From Streptosporangiaceae bacterium (lineage in GTDB: Bacteria > Actinomycetota > Actinomycetes > Streptosporangiales > Streptosporangiaceae): a stretch of 27,914 nt of DNA. A model generated the notes under the pieces. The model saw only the letters and a list, made by a program, of their open reading frames with translations. It searched no databases and was not told the origin of the DNA. Every line of letters begins with the position of its first letter. Position 1 is the stretch's first letter. Shown here piece by piece: positions 7,420 to 14,532 of this stretch. The stretch spans positions 1-27,914 of the forward strand of contig JASHQP010000620.1 in NCBI GenBank assembly GCA_030039095.1, in the 5' to 3' direction. Position numbers and translations under genes: made by a program.

Positions 7420-8787
7420 TCAGATGGCCTTCCCGGGGTTCATGATCCCGGCCGGGTCCAGGGCGTTCTTGATCGCGTGGTGCACGGCCATGGAGTCGTC
7501 GCCGAGTTCGATGGCCAGCCAGCGCCGCTTGATGATCCCGACGCCGTGCTCGCCGGTCAGCGTGCCGCCGAGCTCGATCGCCGCGCGGAACACCTCGTCG
7601 GCCGCCGCCCAGACGCTGGCGGGCACGTCTTGCTCGCCGCGGTCGTAGACGAAGACCGGGTGCAGGTTGCCGTCGCCGGCGTGGGCGACCGTGGCGATCA
7701 GCACGCCGTGCCGGTCGGCGGCCTGCTCGATGCGCTCGATCATGTCCGCCAGCCGGGACCGGGGCACGCAGACGTCCTCGGTCAGCATGTTGCCGAGCCG
7801 TTCGGCCGCGAAGAAGGCCTGGCGGCGGATGTCGAGGAGCTGCCGCGACTCGGCCTCGCTGGCCGACACGTCGGCGAGCAGCGCGCCGTGCTCGGCGCAC
7901 AGCTGCTGCATGATCCCGGCCCGCCGGGCCGCGTCGTCGCTGTCGGCCTGGGCGATCAGCAGCGCGTGCACCTCGTCCCCGAACCCGAGGTTCTTCCACT
8001 CGTCGAGCGAGCGCAGCGTGACCCGGTCGAGCAGCTCCAGCATGCTGGGCTGCAGCCGGGCCGCCGTGATCGCGGTCACCGCGCGCGCCGCGGCGGCGAA
8101 GCTGGGGAAGCTCGCGGCCAGCGTCACCGGTGGCGTGGCCGGCCTTGGCCGCAATCGCAGCGTCGCCGAGGTGATCACGCCGAGCGTGCCCTCCGACCCG
8201 ACGAACAGGCTCGTGAGGTCGTAGCCGGCCACGCCCTTGATCGTCCGGCGGCCGGTGCGCAGCACCCGGCCGTCGGCGAGCACGACCTCGAGCCCGAGCA
8301 CCGCGTCCCTGGTGACGCCGTACTTCACACAGCGCAGGCCGCCCGCGTTGGTCGCGAGGTTGCCGCCGATCGTGGATATCTCGTAGCTCGACGGGTCGGG
8401 CGGGTACATCAGGCCGTGCGCGGCGGCGGCGCGGTCCAGGTCGGCGTTGATCACGCCGGCCTCGGCCACGGCCAGCTCGTCGGCTGGGTCGAGCTCGCGT
8501 ATCGCGTTCATCCTGGCCAGCGACAAGATCACGCAGCCGTCGACCGCTGCGGCGCCGCCCGCCAGGCTGGTCCCGCCGCCGCGCGGCACCACCGGCACGC
8601 CGTGCTTGCTCGCCCACCGCAGCGTGGCCGCCACCTCCCCGGTGCTGCGCGCGGACACCAGGCACCGGGCCTCGCCGGGCGTGACCGCCGTGGTCTGATC
8701 CCGCCGGTACGCGTCGACGACGTCCGGGTCCGTGCTCACCCGGCCGTCGGGCAGCGCCGCGATCAGTTCATCAACGTCGTCCGCCAT
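7420..8787 (-). CDS. FAD-linked oxidase, GlcD/D-lactate dehydrogenase type
   Basis: A 455-aa flavoprotein of the family that oxidises 2-hydroxy acids (glycolate, D-lactate or relatives) to 2-oxo acids. The FAD-binding PCMH domain carries VVPRGGGTSLAGGA and, further on, STIGGNLATNAGG. The C-terminal oxidase domain has HAGDGNLHP and GEHGVGIIKRRWL and ends in ALDPAGIMNPGK, all typical of GlcD. There is no fused iron-sulfur domain and no GlcE or GlcF gene nearby, so it may act alone or with an unlinked electron acceptor. I prefer ATG 8787 over ATG 8814 because homologous proteins begin close to this point and TACACC ends 6 nt before it, suggesting a leaderless mRNA. It is divergent from the NCS1 permease. 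The exact substrate is uncertain. Confidence 0.92.
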   Translation of the reverse strand: MADDVDELIAALPDGRVSTDPDVVDAYRRDQTTAVTPGEARCLVSARSTGEVAATLRWASKHGVPVVPRGGGTSLAGGAAAVDGCVILSLARMNAIRELDPADELAVAEAGVINADLDRAAAAHGLMYPPDPSSYEISTIGGNLATNAGGLRCVKYGVTRDAVLGLEVVLADGRVLRTGRRTIKGVAGYDLTSLFVGSEGTLGVITSATLRLRPRPATPPVTLAASFPSFAAAARAVTAITAARLQPSMLELLDRVTLRSLDEWKNLGFGDEVHALLIAQADSDDAARRAGIMQQLCAEHGALLADVSASEAESRQLLDIRRQAFFAAERLGNMLTEDVCVPRSRLADMIERIEQAADRHGVLIATVAHAGDGNLHPVFVYDRGEQDVPASVWAAADEVFRAAIELGGTLTGEHGVGIIKRRWLAIELGDDSMAVHHAIKNALDPAGIMNPGKAI

Positions 8788-8856
8788 AGTTATGGTGTAG
8801 CACGCTGGCGCCATCGGGGTCTTTACGCACCTCGCGCCCCGTGGTCACCTGGAAGT

Positions 8857-10251
8857 ATGGGCGCACACTCAGGTCGCAGGGAAATCGTCGAGCAGCGGGC
8901 CATCGAGTACATCCCGCTGAGTGAGCGCCACGGCAAGCCGAACACGCTGTTCACGATCTGGTTCGCCAGCAACGCCCAGATCACCGCCGTGGCGACCGGA
9001 CTGCTGGCCACCGTGGTCTTCGGCCTCAGCCTGCCGTGGGCCATCGCCGCGATCCTGATCGGCAACCTCGTCGGCTGCCTGTTCATGGCCTACCACTCGG
9101 CCCAGGGGCCGAGGCTCGGCATGCCGCAGATGATCCAGAGCCGTGCCCAGTTCGGCATGTTCGGCGCGGCACTCCCGATCCTTGCCGTGGTGCTGCTCTA
9201 CATCGGGTTCTTCACCTCCAGCGCGATCCTCGGCGGCGAGGCGCTGTCCCGGCTGCTGCACGTGTCCACGGACTGGGGCATCGTGATCTGCGACGCAGCC
9301 ACGCTGGTCATGGCGTGGGTCGGCTACGACCTGATCCACCGCTATGACCGCTGGGCCTCGGTGCTGTTCGCCGGGGTGTTCCTCGCGATCACCGTGAAGA
9401 TGCTGACCGTGACCAGGCCCGCCTACCACGGCCACGCGGACACCGCCGCGAACATCCTGCTGGTCATCTCGATCTTCGTGTCCTGGCAGATCACCTGGGC
9501 GCCGTACGTGTCGGACTACTCCCGGTACCTGCCGCAGGACACCCCGGCCTCGCGCACGTTCTGGTACACGTACGCGGGCTCCGCCATCGGCGGGATCTGG
9601 TTCATGATCATCGGAGCGTACGGCGGTGTCCTGGCTGCCGGCGCGATCTCGTCGAACACCGCCGGCTACTTCGCCGGGCTGTTCCCGTCCGTGCAGTGGC
9701 TGATCCTGCTCACCGCGGTGCTGGGGATCTTCGCGGCCAACGTGGAGAACCTCTACGGCCCGTTCCTCTCCGGTGCCGCCGCGGTGTCCCCGTCCGGGCG
9801 GGTCGGCTCAGCGCCGATGGCCAGATTCCTCGCCGCGGGGGCCGTGGCGGTCCTCGGCACGCTGCTCGCGATCCTGGCGAGTCCGCACTTCCTCACCGAC
9901 CTGTCGAACTTCGTGCTGTTCCTGCTGTACTTCATGATCCCGTGGACGGCGATCAACCTGACCGACTACTACCTGGTGCGCCGCGGCCGTTACGACATCG
10001 AGGACTTCTTCAAGGTCGACGGCCAGTACGGCCGGGTCAACTGGTGGGGCGTCGGCATCTACGTGCTGACGATCGGCGTCGAGATCCCGTTCATCAACTC
10101 CAGCCTGTACGTCGGGCCGATCGCCACCGGTCTCGGCGGTGCCGACATCTCCTGGATCGTCGGGTTCATCGTCGCCGCCGTGCTCTACTACCTCGCGGCT
10201 AAGCGCCGCCAGCCTGAGCGCCAGACGGCTACGCATGTGCTGCAGCCGTAG
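8857..10251 (+). CDS. NCS1-family purine/cytosine-type permease
   Basis: A 464-aa inner-membrane transporter with about 12 hydrophobic segments. Family hallmarks are the N-terminal IPLSERHGKPNTLFTIWFASN, the segment QMIQSRAQFGMFGAALP, WAPYVSDYSRYLP in the middle and NLTDYYLVRRGRYD near the C-terminus. Together these point to the NCS1 branch that includes cytosine and purine permeases rather than the MFS. Members import nucleobases, allantoin, hydantoins or thiamine-related bases by cation symport; the substrate here is not evident. The ATG at 8857 fits the start of the conserved region; GGAAG is immediately upstream at short spacing. The gene faces away from the FAD oxidase across 69 bp, and a shared control region is likely. 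Confidence 0.92.
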   Translation: MGAHSGRREIVEQRAIEYIPLSERHGKPNTLFTIWFASNAQITAVATGLLATVVFGLSLPWAIAAILIGNLVGCLFMAYHSAQGPRLGMPQMIQSRAQFGMFGAALPILAVVLLYIGFFTSSAILGGEALSRLLHVSTDWGIVICDAATLVMAWVGYDLIHRYDRWASVLFAGVFLAITVKMLTVTRPAYHGHADTAANILLVISIFVSWQITWAPYVSDYSRYLPQDTPASRTFWYTYAGSAIGGIWFMIIGAYGGVLAAGAISSNTAGYFAGLFPSVQWLILLTAVLGIFAANVENLYGPFLSGAAAVSPSGRVGSAPMARFLAAGAVAVLGTLLAILASPHFLTDLSNFVLFLLYFMIPWTAINLTDYYLVRRGRYDIEDFFKVDGQYGRVNWWGVGIYVLTIGVEIPFINSSLYVGPIATGLGGADISWIVGFIVAAVLYYLAAKRRQPERQTATHVLQP

Positions 10252-10305
10252 CCATGGCAAGTGCTGGCCGGGTGGTCGTCATCAACAGCCATGGCCTGGC
10301 GGTTG
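10252..10305. other. Convergent intergenic gap with duplicated palindrome
   Basis: This gap separates the stops of the permease and the 94-aa gene. The 8-bp palindrome GCCATGGC occurs at 10251-10258 and 10288-10295 and could close a loop of 29 nt. There is no T-run. It may act as a weak bidirectional stop signal; no gene is visible. Confidence 0.35.
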
Positions 10306-10590
10306 TTATTGCCCTGCGGCGATGCTGAGGGCGTAGATCGCCGCGTCGACTTGCACCGCGGCGAACCGCCCGGCCGAGCGTGGCCCGTTTGGCGTGGAGG
10401 TCTGGGGCGGAATGTGGCCGGGGACGGGAATCGCGTGGTCGCCGCCAGCGAGCCGGTCGTCTAGGAGCGTGAACTCATTGGTTGTCTGGACGGTGTAACC
10501 GAGGTCGCGCAGCCCGGCGGCGGTGTCGTCGAGAACAAACTGGCTCTTGCCGAGCAGCAGGATGCTTCGCTGAGGGTTGTCGGTTTTCAT
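10306..10590 (-). CDS. Uncharacterised 94-aa protein at the end of the dehalogenase operon
   Basis: I do not recognise this protein. The N-terminal half (about residues 8-42) looks like the first beta-alpha-beta unit of a Rossmann or receiver-like fold: a hydrophobic strand SILLLGK, a helix containing VLDDTAAGLRDLGY and a second strand VQTTNEF. The C-terminal half is Pro- and Ala-rich and looks less globular. The ATG at 10590 has AGGAG 7-8 nt upstream. It lies 18 bp after the LUD gene on the same strand and is the last gene of that operon. The other two frames give no better continuation, so I cannot show a frameshift, although the change of character midway is suspicious. A small partner of the LUD protein is possible. 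Confidence 0.6.
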   Translation of the reverse strand: MKTDNPQRSILLLGKSQFVLDDTAAGLRDLGYTVQTTNEFTLLDDRLAGGDHAIPVPGHIPPQTSTPNGPRSAGRFAAVQVDAAIYALSIAAGQ

Positions 10591-10608
10591 GTCAGCTCTC
10601 CTGCCGGT

Positions 10609-11238
10609 TCAGAATCCGATGGCTTCGCGGAGCAGCAGGACAGTGCTCCGGCCGGGGAAGGGCTCGGCGTTCAAGATGAGAAGGTGGTTGATGGCGCTGG
10701 GCCGCCCGTAAGCGGCTTGGGCGCGAGCGGTCTCCAGCGGGAGGCAGTGTTCTTCGACACGGCGCAGCGCGGCGGGCAGGTCGGTTACCACCTTCTGCGC
10801 CCCGGCGATCCAGATCCTGCGGGCGGCCCCGCCGGAGTAGGCCGGCAGCTGGCTTCCGCTGCCCGAGGCGGCAACCAGCGAGCCGGTTTCGGTGACCGCG
10901 GCGACGCTGCCCACCGCGACGTCCGGGCTTGCGGACAGCCGCCGGATCTCGTCGGCCTCGCTGACCCGGTCCATGGCCCGGACGCGTGGCTTGACGGCTT
11001 GGTAGCGGCCGCTGGTGTTGATGTCGGCATCGATGCCGGACAGGCGCAGGGTCTCGCTGGCCGCGGTGAACACGCTGACGCCCGCGGGGATCAGGTTGTT
11101 GACGCGGGTGCGCGCGGCGGCGGCGTCGTCGAGGATCTCGACGGTGAAGCCATGTGCCCTCAGCGCAGTGGCCGCCCGTTCTAGACACCCCACTGGCGCC
11201 GGGTCGGCGAACGGTGCTGCCGGGATCGTGGTGGTCAT
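10609..11238 (-). CDS. LUD-domain protein (LutC/YkgG-related)
   Basis: A 209-aa protein of the LUD (formerly DUF162) family, whose best-known members are LutB and LutC of the L-lactate oxidation complex. Family features visible are the Thr-Glu-Thr-Gly-Ser motif (AVTETGSLVAASGSGSQLPAY), the IWIAGAQKVVTDLPAALRRVEEHCLPLE block and the terminal PFPGRSTVLLLREAIGF. Single-domain LUD proteins outside lut operons are of unknown function. Here there is no LutA or LutB. The ATG at 11238 has AGGAGG 5 nt upstream. It follows the MDR oxidoreductase by 72 bp and is followed by the 94-aa orphan, so a role in the same MarR-controlled pathway is likely. Confidence 0.88.
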   Translation of the reverse strand: MTTTIPAAPFADPAPVGCLERAATALRAHGFTVEILDDAAAARTRVNNLIPAGVSVFTAASETLRLSGIDADINTSGRYQAVKPRVRAMDRVSEADEIRRLSASPDVAVGSVAAVTETGSLVAASGSGSQLPAYSGGAARRIWIAGAQKVVTDLPAALRRVEEHCLPLETARAQAAYGRPSAINHLLILNAEPFPGRSTVLLLREAIGF

Positions 11239-11310
11239 GGTTTCCTCCTGGGCTAGTCGTGGCGTGCTGGGTCGTGGGGCGCGGGTGGTGCCCGGTGGCC
11301 TCGCGGCTGG

Positions 11311-12291
11311 TCAGGGTCGCAGGATCGTCTTGCCGGTGGTCGATCGTGACTCGATGGCCGTGTGGGCGGCAGCGGCGTCGGCGAGGGCGTACCGCTGCCC
11401 GATCACGGGCTTGAGGTCGCCTTGCCCGGCCGCCTGGATGGCGTTGTTTTCCAGGTCGGTCAGGCCGCCGGGGCGCTGCAGGATGCGCGCGCCGATGGCT
11501 GCGCTGGCGGTGATCCCGAGGCCGTACAGGTCGCCCGCGGTGAGGGCGATGAGGCTACCGGAGGCCGACCCGAACATGACCAGGCGGCCGCCGACGCCCA
11601 GCAGGTTCATGGCGGCGCGGCCGATGTCGCCGCCGACGCCGTCCAGAACGAGGGTGGCGCCGCGGCCGTCCAGTTCGGCGCGCGCCCGCTGGGCCCAGTC
11701 CGGCTGCAGGTAGTCGGCGGTGATAGCGGCCCCGAGCTCATGGGCAAGGGCGGTCTTTTCCTGGCCGCCGGCGGCGCCGACGACGGTGGCGCCGGCGTTG
11801 CGGGCCGCCTGGACCAGCAGGCTGCCGATCCCGCCGGCCGCGGCGGTGACCACGACGACGTCGCCGGGCGCTGGCTGGGCGAGCTCCAGGATGGCCATCG
11901 TGGTCCGGCCGGTACCGATCATGGCGACCGCCTGGTCGGCGCCGAGGCTGGCCGGGATGTTGTGCAGGGAGCCGGTGCTGGCGAGCGCGAGTTCGGCGTA
12001 CCCGCCGCTGGCCAGCCCGAGGTCGGCGACCACCCGCCGGCCGAGCAGGGCGCTGTCTGCGCCCGGCCCGACGGCATCGACTGCCCCGGCGACCTCCCGC
12101 CCGGGGGTCATCGGCAGGGACGGCATAATCCGCGGGCCGGCCTCGCCCTTGCGGATCACGGTGTCGAGCAGGTGCACGCCAGCGGCCTCCACCCGGATGC
12201 GCACCTCGCCCTGGCCCGGCTGGGGGTCGGGGACGTCCTCCAGGCGCAGCTCGCCGGGGCCGCCGAAGGCGTGCTGGCGGATCGCCTTCAT
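11311..12291 (-). CDS. Zinc-independent MDR oxidoreductase (quinone oxidoreductase-like)
   Basis: A 326-aa medium-chain dehydrogenase/reductase. It has a GroES-like N-terminal domain (to about residue 125) and an NADPH-type Rossmann domain with VTAAAGGIGSLLVQAARNAGATVVGAAGG (quoted in part: AAGGIG at 151-156). The Cys/His zinc ligands of alcohol dehydrogenases are missing, which places it with quinone oxidoreductases and enone reductases. Its ATG at 12291 overlaps the dehalogenase stop (ATGA), so translation is coupled. Reduction of an activated double bond, quinone or carbonyl produced by the neighbouring hydrolase is plausible but not shown. An upstream extension in the same frame has no MDR similarity and was not used. 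Confidence 0.92.
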   Translation of the reverse strand: MKAIRQHAFGGPGELRLEDVPDPQPGQGEVRIRVEAAGVHLLDTVIRKGEAGPRIMPSLPMTPGREVAGAVDAVGPGADSALLGRRVVADLGLASGGYAELALASTGSLHNIPASLGADQAVAMIGTGRTTMAILELAQPAPGDVVVVTAAAGGIGSLLVQAARNAGATVVGAAGGQEKTALAHELGAAITADYLQPDWAQRARAELDGRGATLVLDGVGGDIGRAAMNLLGVGGRLVMFGSASGSLIALTAGDLYGLGITASAAIGARILQRPGGLTDLENNAIQAAGQGDLKPVIGQRYALADAAAAHTAIESRSTTGKTILRP

Positions 12292-13202
12292 GACCAGCCA
12301 CCATTCCTTGCGCTGAGCTTGCCCGGCGAAGCCGCAGGGCCGGGAGGGCGCAGGCCGTGGCGGTCGGACCAGGCCGCGATGGCGGCCGCGATGGCGGCCG
12401 GCTGGTCCTCGGGGGCGTGGTGGCCGGACCGGCCGCAGGCAGCGACCTCCAAGGCGGCGATGTGGCCGCGACACCAGTCCGCCAGCTCCGGGCCGATCAT
12501 GATCCCTGGCCCGGGGTCGAACGTCAGCAGCAGCTTCGGGACGTCCGGGCTGGCCGCCAGCCACCGGTCATAGCCCTCGACCCGGGCCACCACATCTTCC
12601 GGCTCCCCGCCGAGAGGCATGGACCGTGCCCACGCCAGCAGCGGACGGCGGCTTTCGGGGGTCGGGTACGGCTTGCTATAGGCGGCGAGGTCGTCGGCGG
12701 CAAGCCTGGTCATGACGCCGGCGGGCAGGGCCTGCTCGATGAAGACGTTCTTTTCCAGAACCATCGCCTCGCCCGCGCCCGGCGTGCGCAGGGAGCGGAA
12801 GAACGGCTGCGCGGACTCGGGGAACTGTTCCCAGGCCAGCGGCCGCACGATTGTCTCGAGGAACGCCACCCCCGCCGCACGCCCAGGATGGCGTGCCGCC
12901 CAGTCGAAGGCCAGCACGCCGCCCCAGTCGTGGCCCACCAGGACCACCCGGCCCAGGTGCAGGGCGTCGAACCAGGCATCCAGGTACCGGGCGTGATCGG
13001 CGAGCGTGTACTCGATCGCGGGCTTGCCGGAGTCCCCCATGCCGATCAGGTCGGGCGCCAGCAGCCTGCCCGGCCCCACCAGCGGCATCACCTTCCGCCA
13101 CAGGTGCGAGGAGGTCGGATTGCCGTGCAGGAACACCACCGGATCCCCGGCTCCCATCTCCTGATAGGACATCGTCGAACCAAGCACGTTTGCTACGGGC
13201 AT
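12288..13202 (-). CDS. Haloalkane dehalogenase-like alpha/beta hydrolase
   Basis: A 304-aa hydrolase closest in pattern to haloalkane dehalogenases of the LinB/DhaA class, which replace a carbon-bound halogen with hydroxyl. Visible are HGNPTSSHLW (residues 26-35, with Asn28 in the halide-binding position), PDLIGMGDSGKP (50-61), the nucleophile elbow GHDWGG (90-95, Asp92 nucleophile and Trp93 halide-binding), Glu116 in FLETIVRP as the likely acid, and His261 in GHHAPEDQP. An Asp nucleophile followed by Trp excludes ordinary serine esterases. Length is normal. The ATG at 13202 follows a strong AAGGAG. It is first in a four-gene operon divergent from marR, with a consensus TTGACA promoter under two operator palindromes. 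Activity on halogenated substrates is predicted from motifs; epoxide hydrolase is a weaker alternative. Confidence 0.88.
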   Translation of the reverse strand: MPVANVLGSTMSYQEMGAGDPVVFLHGNPTSSHLWRKVMPLVGPGRLLAPDLIGMGDSGKPAIEYTLADHARYLDAWFDALHLGRVVLVGHDWGGVLAFDWAARHPGRAAGVAFLETIVRPLAWEQFPESAQPFFRSLRTPGAGEAMVLEKNVFIEQALPAGVMTRLAADDLAAYSKPYPTPESRRPLLAWARSMPLGGEPEDVVARVEGYDRWLAASPDVPKLLLTFDPGPGIMIGPELADWCRGHIAALEVAACGRSGHHAPEDQPAAIAAAIAAWSDRHGLRPPGPAASPGKLSARNGGWS

Positions 13203-13243
13203 CGCGGTCTCTCCTTCCTGGGCCGAAGCCCCCGGGCCTACTA

Positions 13244-13257
13244 GACAGGCACCTGTC
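13244..13257. promoter_or_regulatory. MarR operator candidate 1
   Basis: GACAGG-CA-CCTGTC, an inverted repeat with 6-bp perfect arms. It lies just downstream of the predicted -10 box of the dehalogenase promoter, where a bound dimer would block initiation. It is the exact reverse complement of operator 2. Confidence 0.75.
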
Positions 13258-13258
13258 C

Positions 13259-13287
13259 AACATACATATTAGACAGGTGCCTGTCAA
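13259..13287 (-). promoter_or_regulatory. Dehalogenase operon promoter
   Basis: On the minus strand, TTGACA (13287-13282, a perfect consensus -35), a 17-nt spacer and TATGTT (13264-13259). Operator 2 overlaps the -35 box and operator 1 follows the -10 box, so repression by the MarR protein is the natural reading. Confidence 0.7.
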
Positions 13288-13298
13288 TTGTTTAGGAT
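13270..13298 (+). promoter_or_regulatory. marR promoter
   Basis: TAGACA (13270-13275), a 17-nt spacer and TAGGAT (13293-13298) form a promoter reading toward marR, with transcription expected near 13305. Its -35 box overlaps operator 2, so the regulator probably controls itself. Confidence 0.6.
13272..13285. promoter_or_regulatory. MarR operator candidate 2
   Basis: GACAGG-TG-CCTGTC, the second copy of the 14-bp inverted repeat, 28 bp centre-to-centre from the first and in opposite orientation. It overlaps the -35 boxes of both divergent promoters. Confidence 0.75.
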
Positions 13299-13339
13299 GT
13301 GACCCGTGCGGCGTCGCGTGCCGCCGAGAAAGGGATGTG

Positions 13340-13816
13340 ATGAGCCGTGAACTGCCCGACCGGCCCCGGATCACGTATCTGATGAGGGTGCTCCACCAGC
13401 ACCACACCCAGTTCATCCACGCCGCCCTCCGCGACGCGGGCTTCGCCGACATCCGCCCCGGGGATGCCAAGGCGCTGATGTTCGTGCCCGCCGAGGGCAT
13501 CCCGGTGGGCGAACTAGCCGCCCGGGCCGGGGTGCGCAAGCAGACCATGCGCGAGGCCGTCGAGCAGCTCGAACGCTGCGGCTATGTCGAAAGCCGCCCC
13601 AATCCGCGCGACGGGCGGTCACGGCTGGTCTTCCTCACCAAGCAAGGCCAGGCCGCCCGGCCCGCCGCCCGGGCGGCGGGAGACCGGGCCGAGGCCTACT
13701 GGGCCCAGCTCACGAGCCGCGACGAGGTCGAGTCGGTAAGATCTGGCCTGCTCCGGCTCGTCCGCGCCATCGACGCAGCCGGCATGCAACCCCCGGCAGA
13801 ACACGACGGCGCGTAA
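13340..13816 (+). CDS. MarR-family transcriptional regulator
   Basis: A 158-aa dimeric repressor type. The winged helix-turn-helix lies at about residues 54-100: IPVGELAARAGVRKQTMREA forms the recognition helices, and the wing contains the conserved D-x-R pattern (Asp91, Arg93) in PRDGRSRLVFLT. The N- and C-terminal helices would form the dimer interface. The ATG at 13340 has GAAAGG upstream. It is divergent from the dehalogenase operon, and two copies of a 14-bp palindrome occupy the shared promoter region. The simplest model is a repressor released by the operon's substrate or by a toxic phenolic or halogenated compound; the ligand is not known. Confidence 0.92.
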   Translation: MSRELPDRPRITYLMRVLHQHHTQFIHAALRDAGFADIRPGDAKALMFVPAEGIPVGELAARAGVRKQTMREAVEQLERCGYVESRPNPRDGRSRLVFLTKQGQAARPAARAAGDRAEAYWAQLTSRDEVESVRSGLLRLVRAIDAAGMQPPAEHDGA

Positions 13817-13853
13817 GGGAACCCGGTTGGCTGGCCCTCACGGCCCGGCCTGT
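13817..13853. other. Gap between convergent marR and AroM-family genes
   Basis: Thirty-seven bases between two stop codons. GGCC-ctcac-GGCC can form a small hairpin, but no T-run follows on either strand. Termination here is probably Rho-dependent or extends into the opposing genes. Confidence 0.3.
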
Positions 13854-14525
13854 TCACAGCATGACGGCGAGCGCGCCGGCGAGCACCGTCCGGGGCAGGA
13901 CCACCGGAACCCCCACGGCCCGCGCCACCATCTGCTTCATCGGGCCGTCGAAGCCCAGGCAGTCGAGCACCACCAGGTCCGGACGCCAGGCCGCGAGTGT
14001 GTCCGCCGCCCGGGCCAGCGCGGCGGCCGGCCCGTACGGCGACGCGGCGAGCACCAGGACCTCGCCGGCTGCCGCGGACCAGTCGGCGCTGACCGGCTCG
14101 ATCTGGTCGTGCGCCGGCACGACCACGCCCAGGCGGGCACCCGGAGCCACGGCGGCTGCCAGGTTCCTCACCAGTGGGCCGGGCATCAGCAGGGGCCGCG
14201 GGCAGCGGATGCCCGCCAGCGAGCCGGTGCAGAGAGCGGCCACGACCACCGCGCCGCGGTCGGTCACGTCGTCGACCGCGTCCTGCAGCAGCGGCATCAG
14301 CCTGGCCTCGGCGAGCGCCACTTCTGTGCCGTCCCGCAGCCGTGTGACCAGCAGATTCTCGCCGCACGCCGGGGCCAGGCCGACCAGCTCGGCGGGGCCG
14401 GAGCGGTCCAGCGCGCCGCGCTCGATCACCCGCGTGCCCGGGGGCAGCAGCTTCACGATGTCGGGCATCACGTCGGTCCTCGGGGACTGCCCGATCGTCA
14501 CGACGCCCACGACCGGCGGCGCCAC
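13854..14525 (-). CDS. AroM-family protein, possible racemase-like enzyme
   Basis: A 223-aa cytoplasmic protein matching the AroM family in length and in its N-terminal signature TIGQSPRTDVMPD (residues 10-22). The biochemical function of AroM is unknown; the name comes from its link to aroL in E. coli, not from a proven shikimate role. Two cysteines fall after predicted beta strands, Cys99 in VVAALCTGS and Cys189 in LVVLDCLGF. This resembles the paired catalytic cysteines of Asp/Glu and hydantoin racemases, but the racemase reading is my inference. The gene starts 7 bp after the second ABC ATPase and is the last of an eight-gene operon with hydantoinase-type genes. It converges on marR with 37 bp between stops and no T-run terminator. 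Confidence 0.85.
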   Translation of the reverse strand: MAPPVVGVVTIGQSPRTDVMPDIVKLLPPGTRVIERGALDRSGPAELVGLAPACGENLLVTRLRDGTEVALAEARLMPLLQDAVDDVTDRGAVVVAALCTGSLAGIRCPRPLLMPGPLVRNLAAAVAPGARLGVVVPAHDQIEPVSADWSAAAGEVLVLAASPYGPAAALARAADTLAAWRPDLVVLDCLGFDGPMKQMVARAVGVPVVLPRTVLAGALAVML

Positions 14526-14532
14526 CCCGGCC

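Noticed and set aside
4560..7445. A 961-codon open frame on the plus strand opposite leuS
   Set aside because: It mirrors leuS codons and has no motif, signal or ribosome-binding site; leuS is certain.
10306..10590. Frameshifted remnant of a longer gene
   Set aside because: The two other frames gave no convincing continuation of the N-terminal fold, so a pseudogene call is not supported.
12292..12564. N-terminal extension of the MDR oxidoreductase to 417 residues
   Set aside because: The extra part is Arg/Pro-rich and lies in another frame of the dehalogenase; the ATGA overlap at 12288-12291 marks the true start.
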